Positions 45,091-54,792 of a stretch of 64,000 nucleotides of DNA are shown one piece after another. The notes under the pieces are model-generated. The model saw only the letters and a list, made by a program, of their open reading frames with translations. It did not search any database and had not been told where the DNA came from. The stretch lies in assembly GCA_022495995.1 (NCBI GenBank), contig JAFEMH010004908.1:62001-126000 (forward strand), in the 5' to 3' direction. Made by a program: the position numbers and the translations under genes. The stretch's first letter is position 1. Every line of letters begins with the position of its first letter. This stretch comes from Adenophora triphylla var. japonica (lineage: Eukaryota; Streptophyta; Magnoliopsida; Asterales; Campanulaceae).

Positions 45091-46219
45091 TCAGGCAAAG
45101 TATCGGCGAAGTTTGCTTCTGTTGACTGGATTCATGAAGGGATTGCCGTCTAGGTCTGTCAGCTTCATGGCACCTCCAGAGAAGATCTTTTGGACCACGA
45201 ACGAGCCGATCCATGTTGGTTCCCATTTTCCAAGTGGGTTAGTTCGGGTGGGAGGCTTTTCTTTGAGTACCTGATCGCCTTTCCTGATGTCTCGGGACTT
45301 GACTTTCTTATCGAAAGCTCTAGCCATTCTGCTTTAGTAGGCTCGGATGTGCTCCATGGCTTTTAGTCGGAGCTCGTCTAGCAGGGCCAATTCGTTGTGT
45401 CGGCTTTGGAGCCATTCGACTTCGTTGATCTCGTTTTCCAGCAACACTCGGAGTGCTGGAATTTACAATTCGACGGGCAGTACTGCCTCCATCCCATAGG
45501 TCAGGGCAAATGGATTTTCTCCCGTGGCGGTTTTGACTGATGTTTAGTAGCCCCAAAGTGCCAGGTGCAGCTTCTCGGGCCAATCTCGTCCGCTTGTGGT
45601 CATTTTTGTTATGATCCTTTCGAGGGTTTTGTTTGCTGCTTCTACGACGCTATTAGTTTGTGACCGATAGGGAGAGGACTTGTGGCGTGTGATTTAGAAT
45701 TCGGCCAGTAGTCTGTCATATTCTCCTTCGAAGTGAGATTCGTTGTTTGATATGACCTTGTTCAGGATGCCGTAGCGGCATATGATGTTTTCCTTGAGGA
45801 ATTATGCGACCTTCTTGGAAGTTAGCACTTTGTAGGACTTAGCTTCGACCCATTTTGTGAAGTGGTCATTGGCTACCAAGATGAACTCATGGTCGTTGCT
45901 TCATGGCGGAGCGATCTTCCCGATGACGTCGATTCCCCAAGTGGCAAAGGGCCAGGGAGTGGTCATGCAATAGAGATCGTGAGTGGGAAGATGGTTGAGG
46001 TTGGAGAATCGTTGGCATTTGTCGCAGCTTTGGACAAAGTGGATGCCTTATGCCTCCATGGAGATCCAGTAGTAGCCCATTCGAAGAATAATTTGCATCA
46101 GGGCTCTGGCGTTCATGTGGGGACCGCAAGCCCCATTGTGGACTTCGTTCATGAGATCATTTACTTTTTCTTTGCTGATGCAGTGGAGGAGTGGTCCTTG
46201 GTAGCATTTTTTGTATAGC
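45091..46219 (-). pseudogene. pol: Element E integrase, C-terminal two thirds
   Basis: The C-terminal part (45327-45091) reads MARAFDKKVKSRDIRKGDQV and GKWEPTWIGSFVVQKIFSGG. Upstream, in shifted frames, lie the core pieces. The segment aligned with the second catalytic Asp reads VISNNESHFEGEYDRL, so Asp is replaced by Asn. D has Glu there. The domain is cut at 46219 by element D; the N-terminal part resumes at 63074. Numerous stops. Confidence 0.8.
46215..46219. other. Target-site duplication ATAGC, left of D
   Basis: ATAGC precedes TGAAATTAC and recurs at 63069-63073 after TTACA. Confidence 0.93.
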
Positions 46220-46411
46220 TGAAATTACACGAATCCGGCTCGCGCGCGGAACCCCGGCATCTCGCATTGTCGGGAGGAGGTGTCTCGCTGTGTTTTTGCT
46301 TTGTAGAGTCGCCACTCCATTTTGATTAAGCCCAAAACATTGAGAAAAGGCATCAGTTTAAAAAATTGTTTTTGGGTGATGAGGTTTTTGAGTTCGGAGG
46401 TCAGGTTACTC

Positions 46412-46468
46412 CTCGGGAAGAGAATATTAGAATATTAGAGCTCACCCGAGCCGCCTCGTAAAAACGAG
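46412..46468 (-). other. Two conserved leader hairpins in the Ogre LTR
   Basis: Arms CTCGGG/CCCGAG (46412-46417, 46445-46450) and CTCGT/ACGAG with an AAAA loop (46455-46468). In G the same places read CCTCTTGGG/CCCAAGAGG and CTTGC/GCAAG. In E the larger stem pairs through G-U wobbles in the sense transcript. The covariation suggests an RNA structure. Confidence 0.65.
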
Positions 46469-47116
46469 TCTTTCGGTACCCCTTCTTTCTTTACATGTTG
46501 TGTGTGTGTGTGTGCTTTTAAAAATGCATGCTATATCGGATGTCTACATTGTACACTATATATTGAAATGTATTGAAATAGTGTAGGAAGGAAGCCTTAC
46601 CAATGTTGGTTCGTGTCTGTCTTCCGTAGGGGAATAGTGTTCCGGGATAGACCGGGATTGCTTCGGGATGTGCCGATTGTCTGCAGACAGAGCTTCGGTG
46701 TGCCTCGGGATTGTCAGGTGTGTACTCGGGCAAAGTTTCGGCGTGCATTGGGATCTCAGGTTGCGTTGACTGGATTCGGGCAGAGGTTCGTCGTGCGTTG
46801 GGATTGTCGATTGCGTTCGAGCAGAGTTCCGGCGTGCGTCGGGATCGTCGGTTTGGCTCGTAAAAGGCCGGGATGCCTCGGGATAGACCTGGCAAGGTTT
46901 TGGAGTACCACGAGGGGCCTCAGAATACCTCGAGAGGGCCTCGGGGTAGCACTGGAGCATCTCGGGAGCGCTTGGTAGGGCTTCGGAGCACCATGAAGGA
47001 GCTCGGAAGGCCCCGAAAGGAACCAGGAGTGCCCCGAGGGGTCTTAGAAGGACAGCCTGAAGGCTTAGGGAGAGAGGAGAAGAGGGAGGTGTGAAAAATG
47101 AGGGAGGGGGAGCCCT

Positions 47117-47267
47117 CTATTTATAGTAGGGGAAAAATTGCAAGAAGGTCCGTACGGACCTTCCATGAAATTCAAAAATTTAGTTTTCCCAGATTTAAGG
47201 GAATAATATGGACTTTAAGAGGATTTCGTAATAATTATGTCTAGTGCAAAGAGGTCCGTACGGACCT
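47117..47267 (-). promoter_or_regulatory. Element D LTR promoter: TATA box and paired palindromes
   Basis: CTATAAATAG (47117-47126, minus strand). 17 bp upstream is the 20-bp perfect palindrome GAAGGTCCGTACGGACCTTC (47144-47163). A second, 16-bp palindrome AGGTCCGTACGGACCT lies at 47252-47267. Same layout as E with the core changed from GCGC to GTAC. Confidence 0.82.
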
Positions 47268-47460
47268 TCCAAGCTTTTCCAAATTTTCCGAAATTCCTAA
47301 AAAGTCCTTTATGCTTTTTTGTCCCAGATAGGCCCCCCTTTGGTTTTGTTGGTGGTTTTTTGGGTTTTTGAGGGCTACGTGTGTTCGAGACTGAGTTTGT
47401 GTGAGTCTGTGTTGTTTCCCGTGCATTCGGAAGAGAGTGATCCAGATTGGGATATTTACA

Positions 47461-47470
47461 GAAGCCCCTC
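47461..47470 (-). promoter_or_regulatory. Element D polypurine tract
   Basis: GAGGGGCTTC on the minus strand, adjoining the LTR start TGTAAATATCC. Confidence 0.75.
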
Positions 47471-48199
47471 GACGATGTCACTTACGGAGGAAGTGGGGTC
47501 ATCGATAAGATAAGGGTCCTGATCTGGATCGCGTGCTGAGAGAGGAGTTGACTGTGAAGGTTGGTTCGTGAGGACGTGGCAGTGTCCTGTTGTGTGACCG
47601 TTTAGGTCAGTTGGCTGGACCCTGTGATAGGATTCCTACTTATCCCGCATGGGAATCAAGCCTGATCGTAGTTCGTGTGTGGGGTGAGTGTTGTCGTGTA
47701 CGAGGATGTGTGATGTCCTTTAACTGAGACTCTATGTGTGGACGTGTCAGTGTCCAGTGGGTGACCGTTTAGGTCAGTTGTGAGGACGCGGTGGCATTCT
47801 GTGTGACCGTTTAGGTCAGTTGTGAGGACGTGGTGGCATCCTGTGTGACCGTAGAGGACGGTTGGCTGGACCCTGTGATAGGATTCCTACATATCCCTAG
47901 TGGGAATCAAGCCTAATCATAGTTCCGACGTCGTGAAATTGTGAGTGTATGCGTGCGTGGTGGTGCCCTGAGGTGATGTGACCGCTGAGGTCGACTGTGA
48001 GGACGTTGTGGTGTTCTGAAATGGAAATTTTATGGTCTTCCGAACTGGGTAATTTAAAGCCTTCCGAGCTGGAGATAATGATTTAGGAGGTTTATACGGT
48101 CTTTCGAACCGAGTGGTTTAAAGTCTTCCGGACTGCGGATAGTGATTTGGATGATTTATGCGGTCTCCCGGACTGAGTGATTTAAAGCTTTCCGGGCTG
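47471..48199 (-). promoter_or_regulatory. Element D 3' UTR with two conserved pre-LTR motifs
   Basis: Copies at about 47615-47675 and 47868-47930. Each has GATTCC and GGAATC arms (47631-47636 with 47652-47657; 47882-47887 with 47903-47908) flanking a central GGATA-type stretch, then CAAGCCT and ATCGTAGTTC. Between them short GAGGACG...GTCC units recur. No gene. Confidence 0.78.
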
Positions 48200-48530
48200 C
48201 GGATAGTAATGAGGACGTGTTATGACCTCTAACTGAGGTTGTGTCGTGCGTGAGGATGTGACTTGTCCTCTGACTGAAGTTGTGTCATGAGTGAGGACGT
48301 GACTTGTCCTCTGACTGAGGTTGTGTCGTGCGTGAGGATGTGGCTTATCCTCTGACTGAGGTTGTATCATGCGTGAGGACGTAACTTGTCCTCTGACTGA
48401 GGTTGTGTAGTGTGTGAGGACGTGTCTTGTCCTCTGACTGAGGTTGTGTCGTGCGTGAGGACGTGGCTTGTCCTCTGACTGAGGTTGTGTCGTGCGTGAG
48501 GACGTGACTTGTCCTCTGGCTGTGGTTGTG
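48200..48530 (-). repeat. Tandem repeat, 41 bp x 8
   Basis: Units GAGGACGTGACTTGTCCTC plus TGACTGAGGTTGTGTCGTGC. Each unit carries inverted arms GAGGAC/GTCCTC. Same unit as E 37985-38231. Confidence 0.93.
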
Positions 48531-48990
48531 GGAGGCGTGATTGCCTTGTGCTTGATTTTGAGAGGCGTGATTGCCTTGTGTTTTGTCTTTGATAGGCGTG
48601 ATTGCCTCCTGCTTTATCTTTGAGAGGCGTGATTGCCTCGTGCTTTGATTTTGAGAGGCGTGATTGCCTCGTGTTTTGATTTTGAGAGGCGTGATTGCCT
48701 CGTGTTTTGATTTTGAGAGGCATGATTGCCTCGTGCTTGATTTTGAGAGGCGTGATTGCCTTGTGTTTTGTCTTTGAGAGGCGTGATTGCCTCGTGCTTG
48801 ATTTTGAGAGGCGTGATTTCCTTGTGTTTTGTCTTTGAGAGGCGTGATTGCCTCGTGTTTTGATTTTGAGAGGCGTGATTGCCTTGTGTTTATCTTTGAG
48901 AAGCGTGATTGCCTCGTGCTTGATTTTGAGAGGCGTGATTGCATCGTGTTTTGATTTTGAGAAGTGTGATTGCCTCGTGTTTTGTCCGCT
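48531..48990 (-). repeat. Tandem repeat, about 31 bp x 15
   Basis: Units GAGGCGTGATTGCCTC plus GTGTTTTGATTTTGA with TCTTTGA variants. Each unit has inverted arms GAGGC/GCCTC. Absent from E, where an insertion occupies the place. Confidence 0.93.
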
Positions 48991-49414
48991 GGGGAATGGT
49001 TGGACTTACGATGACTGCCGGTGTTCGTCTGCTGGGGATGTGTAGCCTCGTATGGGCTTTCAAGAGTTCCCGTTTGAGTTTTGTCCGCTGAGGAGGGGAT
49101 TTCGGGCTTACTTTGATGGCCGGTGGGTGGTATACCGTTTTGTGTTTTGGAGGCGTTTTGCGCCTTGGGATATGTGTGTGGAGGCGTTTGCGCCTTTTGT
49201 GTTTGTTTTACCGTTTAGTGGGCGAGGTTCGGGCTTACGATGACGACCGGTGTTTGCTTTGCCGTTTGGTGGGCGAAATCCGGACTTACGATGACGGCCG
49301 ATGTTTGTTTTGTTGGGTTAAGAACCAAACTGCATTGAATCTGCTGAAAAAGGCCTTTGAACAGCCAGGGGCAAAGATTAAAAGGGTAAAAGAGTAATCT
49401 TGCCATATTGTGCA
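48991..49414. other. Element D region upstream of PMD gene
   Basis: Degenerate repeats of GGGCTTACGATGACGGCCGG and TTTGCCGTTTGGTGGGCGA (about 49000-49310). No ORF with motifs. It adjoins the palindrome pair. Confidence 0.5.
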
Positions 49415-49461
49415 AAGAGGTCCGTACGGATCTTCTTTATTTACAAAGAGGTCTGTACGGA
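49415..49461 (+). promoter_or_regulatory. Paired palindromes upstream of the PMD gene in D
   Basis: CAAAGAGGTCCGTACGGATC (core TCCGTACGGA, 49421-49430) and CAAAGAGGTCTGTACGGATC (core TCTGTACGGA, 49452-49461, one mismatch), 31 bp apart, about 170 bp before the ATG at 49634. Core type matches D's LTR. Confidence 0.75.
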
Positions 49462-49633
49462 TCATCGTGGGATTTTAATTTCCCATGTTTTGATCAGCTT
49501 CCAGCAACGAAGCATCCTCCATTGTTCCCATTTCCAGTCGTAAGAAACAGAGAGAGAGAGAGGGAGAGAAAAAAATTGGTTTTTGGCCAAAATTTCCTAA
49601 GGAATCCTTCCGCGTTTGCTTGAATTGCTCGTC

Positions 49634-52600
49634 ATGGCGGAAAGAGTGAGAAGAGGTCGTCGTCAAAGGGGCCAAGAGGCTATTGAGCGGAGATCGGACG
49701 TTCAAAGGAATTGCACTTCCTTTGTGCCTTCGTCGAGGAATTCGGATGTGTTATATCCGGATCCGGAGGTGAACAACTTGCGGGATAGGGCCACCGGGGA
49801 GGTAAAAAATCAGTTTTGTTTTGATTCTTTCCCGAATTGTTGTATGCTAGAACTAAGTTTTTGTTTTCGCATATTTGGGGCTTTTGTTGTTGCCATGCTC
49901 TTTTTGTGAAATTCGTGATGAATTGTTGAAATTGAGCATCTAACAATTGTGGGCATGTGATTTTTGTGCAAAAATGTGGAGATTAGCTCTTATTTGTGAA
50001 AATAAAGTGCCTCTCTTTGAAATGCATGCTTTGGTGATATGTACCTTTATGCTATTTCCGTACGTACATTGTGAAAAATTACCGTGTTAGGAACGGACTT
50101 TGTGTAAAAAGTGTGACGTGTGCCGTGTTTCGTGACGGGTTTTGTCTGAAAGTGTGTGCCGTGTAGGGACGGACTTTGTGTAAAAAGTGTGACGTGTGCC
50201 GTGTTTCATGACGGGTTTCGTCTGAAAGTGTGTGCCGTGTAGGGACGGACTTTGTGTAAAAAGTGTGACGTGTGCCGTGTTTCGTGACGGGTTTTGTCTG
50301 AAAGTGTGTGCCATGTAGGGACGGACTTTGTGTAAAAAGTGTGACGTGTGCCGTGTTTCGTGACGGGTTTTGTCTGAAAGTGTGTGCCGTGTAGGGACGG
50401 ACTTTGTGTATAAAGTATGACGTGTGCCGTGTTTCGTGACGGGTTTTGTCTGAAAGTGTGTGCCGTGTAGGGACAGACTTTTTGAAAATGTGTCATGTAT
50501 TGTGTGCCGTGTTTTTGTGACGGACTTTGTGGGAAGTTTATGTGCAATGTGCGCCGTGTTTTGTGATGGGTTTTTTTTTTTTTTGAAATGTGTCGTGTAG
50601 GGACTAATCCCTCTTTTGAGAAAATTTGTATAGTGTGTGCCGTGTTTTGTGACGGACTATGTGGGGAAAATTATGTGCAATGTGTGCCGTGTTTTGTGAC
50701 GGTTTTTGCTTTGCCATGTTGGGACAGATTTTTATACTTCGCCGTGTTGGGATGGACTTTTTATGCTTTGCCGTGTTGGGACGGATTTTTTATGCTTTGC
50801 CATGTTGGGACGGACTTTTTATGCTTTTCCGTGTTGGGACGGACTTTTTATGCTTTCGTTTCTTTTTTGGTATATTTGCATTAAGTACCGTGATTGACGT
50901 ACATTTGCTGTGTTTACCTGCACGATGAGGGGCCTTTGTCTGGAAAGGCGAAGAAGATGAAGTCTCGGGGGTCGCTCGAGGCCGTAGTTGAGCTGTGGCA
51001 GCATTTGCCGAATATCTCCAGGGAGGGTAGACCGAGTCCTAAGAGGCTGGTCTTTGGTTCTGGTTTGGGCGTGTTCGTTGAGAACCTTACCGGGATCGCG
51101 AAGATAAGGATGTCCGATGGGACGTTGGCAGAGCTGCTGGGATTTGGTGCTTCTCCTCGTAGGGGCTTGGGCATGTTGTATGGCAATGTAGAGGCGCTGA
51201 ATACGGCCAACATCGGGGCCTATCGCCGGGGCACCAGCTTGGTGATGGCTGAGCAGCTGGGGCGCTCTTTCTTGTGGTTTGCTCTTTCCGAGACTTTGTT
51301 CTCGAATCACTCTTCCCCTGCTCCTTTTCCTCTACTGGAGAGCTTGGTGGATTTGGGGAGAGTTGGTGAGATTGCTTGGGGCGAGGCAGGCTTGGCCGAG
51401 CTCTATTTTTCCTTGGACAGGTTTAGCCGAGGCGTGGCCAGTTCCCTGGGATGCTTCGATTTTACGTTGGAGGTATGAGTTTCTTGTTGTTTGTGATTTA
51501 GCAGTTTGTCATTTCTCCGTCTTCTTTTGCCATGAGCCTTGTCTGCTTTTGTTGCAGGTGTGGTTTTATGAGATCTTCCGGTGTTTTCCGTGGGATCGGG
51601 ATGCTGAGGCCATGGGGGCCTATCCTGCTATGCTGGGCTGGGCCCGTCCTTTGAGGAGGAGGAGGACGGTCAGGGGGAAGCTCACTATCACATATCGGGA
51701 TGTGCAGGAGTTCCTGGAGAGATATAGCTCGGCGGAGTTTGAGCTGTACCCCTGGTCTCGATATGGCAGCGACGAGCTCGAGGGCAGTCCCGTGGTGACG
51801 CAGTAGAGGAAGATGCTGCGGGGCTTGACTTGCGATGTCATGTATTTGGGGGAGAGGGTCTTCTGGCAGCATGGCCCAGGTGTGCCCCCTATGGCTCTGA
51901 GGGATCCGCCCTTTGGGATGATGCATCCTCGTGACATGGATGTGCTGGAGTACGATAGGTACCTGGGCCGCGTGAGCGCCCTGGATTTTATTTTGTATGA
52001 CGAGGAGTACGGGGCCTTCGTCAGGAGGAAGCTGAGGATGCCACAGGTATTGGCGAGGGAGAGGCAGGATGGCCCACCGCGTCCCCCAGATGTTTCGGTG
52101 CCTGGCCAGACTTCACATATGTCCGCAGGGACTCGTCGAGGCTCGGTTCCCGTCCCTGAGCGAGCTCCTGCTGCCTATCGGATTGACCCGGATGCTCCGG
52201 TGAGTGTGCTTAGTCTTTTTCATCTTGGCATCTATTCTGTATTTTTCTCTTTTTTTTGTCGAGTATGATTGTATCTCTTTTGCTGAGCGTTTCTTTGGCT
52301 ATTTGCTTGTGTAGATCTCGGGGAGATCCTTCGACACGTTGACCCGCCGTTTTGTGGGGATACGGTCCTTTGCGAAGAAGATGGCGGGGAAGCTGTCTTG
52401 CCGGTCTTCGCGGCGTGTGCCGGCGTTCGAGCCAATGCCTTCGAGGCATTCTGTGGACACTCCTTCGTTGAGGGCTGAGCCAGGGCCACAGCAGGAGGGA
52501 CCCGTTCGGGGGCGGCATAGTCTAGATGCAGGGATGTCTGCGGGGGCCCAGAGGGTGCTGATTCTTCACCAGTTCTTGCCTTCGCCGGAGGCACAGGGAG

Positions 52601-52776
52601 AGGGTTCGTCGGCGCCTCCCTTCTTTGATCCTTTCACCGGGTTTGATCCCTCGGAGTACTTCGAGTACTCACCTCAGGAGGGGGTCCAGTATTCGAATGA
52701 CGAGGGTGTGGTTGGCGAGTTTGCCGAGATGCCTGACTTCTCGTTTGATGAGGTTGATGATGATGAGTCGGAGTAG
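49634..52776 (+). pseudogene. Element D antisense gene 1: PMD protein, four exons, one stop
   Basis: Exons 49634-49801, 50930-51472, 51558-52199 and 52315-52776. All three introns have GT...AG ends (donors GTAAAA, GTATGA, GTGAGT; acceptors GATGAG, GTTGCAG, TTGTGTAG) and phase 0. Exon 1 is basic (MAERVRRGRRQRGQEAIERR). Exon 2 holds the PMD flanks (SLEAVVELWQHLPNISREGR; FLWFALSETLFSNHSS; GEAGLAELYFSLDRFS) but lacks about 52 residues that E still has, including the FHFSWGEITLTP core. Exon 3 contains ITYRDVQEFLERY and a TAG at 51804-51806. Exon 4 ends in an acidic tail (FDEVDDDESE). Apart from the TAG the frame is coherent over 605 codons. It is antisense to D pol. Confidence 0.82.
50086..50860 (+). 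repeat. Minisatellites in PMD intron 1 of D: 76 bp x about 5 and 30 bp x 4
   Basis: The first array (50086-50480) repeats GTAGGGACGGACTTTGTG ... GCCGTGTTTCGTGACGGGTT every 76 bp. The second (50700-50860) repeats TTTGCCGTGTTGGGACGGAC every 30-31 bp. Both share a GCCGTGT...GGGACGGACTTT core with E's intron. Confidence 0.92.
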
Positions 52777-53100
52777 GGCTCATTTGCTTTCCCTCTTTCC
52801 ATTTTTGTTGTTTTTTTTGTTTAGCAAAAAAAATTTTGTACCTGTAATAAAACATTTTGTGTATGCGCAACAAAGTATTTTATTTGAGAAGTAATGTCGT
52901 AATTTGTGATTCCCGGGGATTGTCCTAGGAACTGTTGCTAGTTTATTATTTGTGCATGTCACGTGAGCTGGGAATGCGTTTGTGGTTAGTGTATGGTTGC
53001 CGAAAATGGCTTTGGCCAGAATTTGGGCAGTTTGGAGCAAGGTCCTACTGGGAACAGTGGCTGTGGTATTGTTTGCTGAAAATGTGGGACCATGTTGCAA
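52777..53100 (+). other. Element D intergenic region between antisense genes
   Basis: 3' UTR of the PMD gene (AATAAAACA poly(A)-type signal near 52846) followed by spacer. The homologous E sequence is 42645-42960. No gene. Confidence 0.55.
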
Positions 53101-53146
53101 AGAGGTCCGTACGGACAGACCTAGAATGCAAAGAGGTCCGTACGGA
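53101..53146 (+). promoter_or_regulatory. Paired palindromes upstream of the DUF7745-like gene in D
   Basis: GTCCGTACGGAC (53105-53116) and TCCGTACGGA (53137-53146), both preceded by GCAAAGAG, 31 bp apart, the same spacing as before the PMD gene. The ATG follows at 53266. Confidence 0.77.
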
Positions 53147-53265
53147 TCATCTTTGCCTTTGGGGAAGAGATAAGTGTTTTCAGGATGTCTGAACTTCTCT
53201 CACTTCCCATTTGCAGTTATTTCGAGCTTTCTTCCTCATTTTCTGTAGGAACCTCCATTTTTGCC

Positions 53266-54792
53266 ATGGATTCTTCGTACATTCCAAGAGTTTTGCTGAG
53301 GCTTTCGAAGGAGCGGCAAACATACTTCCTTGAGTGGATGAAAATGTGGATGAGACACCGTATGAGGCACCATAGGCAGGCTTTCGAGGTGAGGTTTAGA
53401 CTCTGGTCTGTTTGGTCCCTTAAGGAGTTGGTTCCTGATTGGGAATTATTGCGGGCTGCCACGAAGTTCTGGGATGTTAGGAGGCATGTGTATAGCTTCT
53501 CCTACAATGAAGTGACGCCCACTTTTGAGGATTTTCGGGCTTTGATGGGAGGACCGGAGGTGGAGGCCATCTCGCTTCCTTTGATTGGCAGTGTTGCCGT
53601 GAGCGTGAAGCTTGCCTGCTTTCTTCAGATTTCGTTGGAAGAAGTGCAGGGTATGTCCTTTGATTCGGGTCACATTGACATTTCTGCGCTGTCAGAGCGG
53701 TTTATGAGCGATGATTAGAGTGACGTCTCATGGGATGCATTTGCCTTGTGCGTGATAGCTACGCTTTTCATGGTCAGGTCCCTGGGGGTATGCGACGGCG
53801 CTTTGCTGGATGTGGTAGGGCACTGCAGAGCCGGGGAGGATATTCTTCCATTGGTGCTGGGGGAGACCCTTCAAGTCATTGATCGTCTGGCGACTGGAGA
53901 TAGGTTCATGAGAGGGGGAAGCCCCACTTTGCTCACTTTGTGGTTGCGAGAGAGACTTCAGGCTATGTGTGAGGCTCCAGTGTCGTTTAGCCCGTGGACA
54001 TTTGCTCGGGCCCTCTTGTATGGATATGGATCGATCCGCCTCGGGAGAGATGGATGGCACAAACTTGGCACGCATCGAATCCGTTGGTGGAGTTCTACGC
54101 CTTTGGGGATTGAGACTAGGAGGGCCTTTCAGGAAGGGTCTTATGTTGTAAGAGTTCCTGGTTTGTCTTGGTCCTCCTTCTACATTCCGTTGCTTGTTTC
54201 CCGGCAGTTCGGGATGAGGCAGGAACCTTTGCTGGGCTGGGATGACCTTGCCACTGCGGAGGTAGCTCCTCTTTGTATGGCAGCTCCGGGTGCTCTTTTG
54301 TATTTTGTGAGGGTATGGAAGTATTCCGCTTTCCCTCCTGTGGTGCTCCTTCGACGTCGGGAGAGTGTTGTATTGACCACCGAGTACCTGGATTGGTACG
54401 AGCAGCGTGTTGGGCAGTCCCAAGTGGTTTTGGGGAGCATGTGTGAAACGATTCTGGGGCCCGATTGCCGTCGCAGCTATTGACTTAGGAGTGCCGAAGC
54501 CTGGTCTGACCCTCAGGATGTCACGGGAGACGCTTTGTTTGACTACGAGACCAGAGTTGACCGACTGACGGAGAGAGGTCCTCTTTTGCAGACTCGCAGG
54601 GAGGGGATTCGAGCCGAAGCACGGGCGAATGAAGCTCTGCTAGCTACTGGATTGTTTGACTCTACGGGGAGGACCCCTAATCTCGGATTGATAGAGACAG
54701 AGCTGGCTCGCGTGGAGCAAAAGAAGACTCGCCGGGGACGAGGGAAGAAAGGGAAGAATGGCGAGGGGACTAGCGCAGATGGCGCGGAATGA
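53266..54792 (+). pseudogene. Element D antisense gene 2: DUF7745-like protein with two stops
   Basis: A single frame of 509 codons starting MDSSYIPRVLLRLSKERQ, interrupted by TAG at 53716-53718 and TGA at 54481-54483. Motifs: ELVPDWELLRAATKFWDVRR, YNEVTPTFEDFRALMGGPEV, FDSGHIDISALSERFM, FALCVIATLFMVRSLGVCDG, VVRVPGLSWSSFY and YLDWYEQRVGQSQVVLGS. The C-terminus is basic (KKTRRGRGKKGKNGEG). E's copy has stops elsewhere, which implies both descend from an intact gene. I compare it with DUF7745 proteins from memory of the family pattern only. No catalytic motif is visible. Confidence 0.77.

Larger units (their letters stand above)
46220..47460 (-). repeat. Element D 3' LTR (1.241 kb)
   Basis: TGAAATTACACGAATCC ... 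GGGATATTTACA on the plus strand. It pairs with 61803-63068. It includes two leader hairpins (46412-46468), a four-unit minisatellite (46640-46860), a TATA box and two palindromes. Confidence 0.93.

Noticed and set aside
47144..47163. GGTCCGTACGGACC palindromes as chance restriction-like sites
   Set aside because: They recur at fixed distance from TATA boxes and before antisense genes, with paired core changes, so chance alone is unlikely. They are kept as a finding.
48345..48944. 199-codon minus-strand ORF (GNHASQNQ repeats)
   Set aside because: Product of the 31-bp and 41-bp tandem arrays; no conservation in E.
52780..53100. ORFs in the spacer between antisense genes
   Set aside because: AT-rich 3' UTR and promoter sequence. 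They are not preserved in E.
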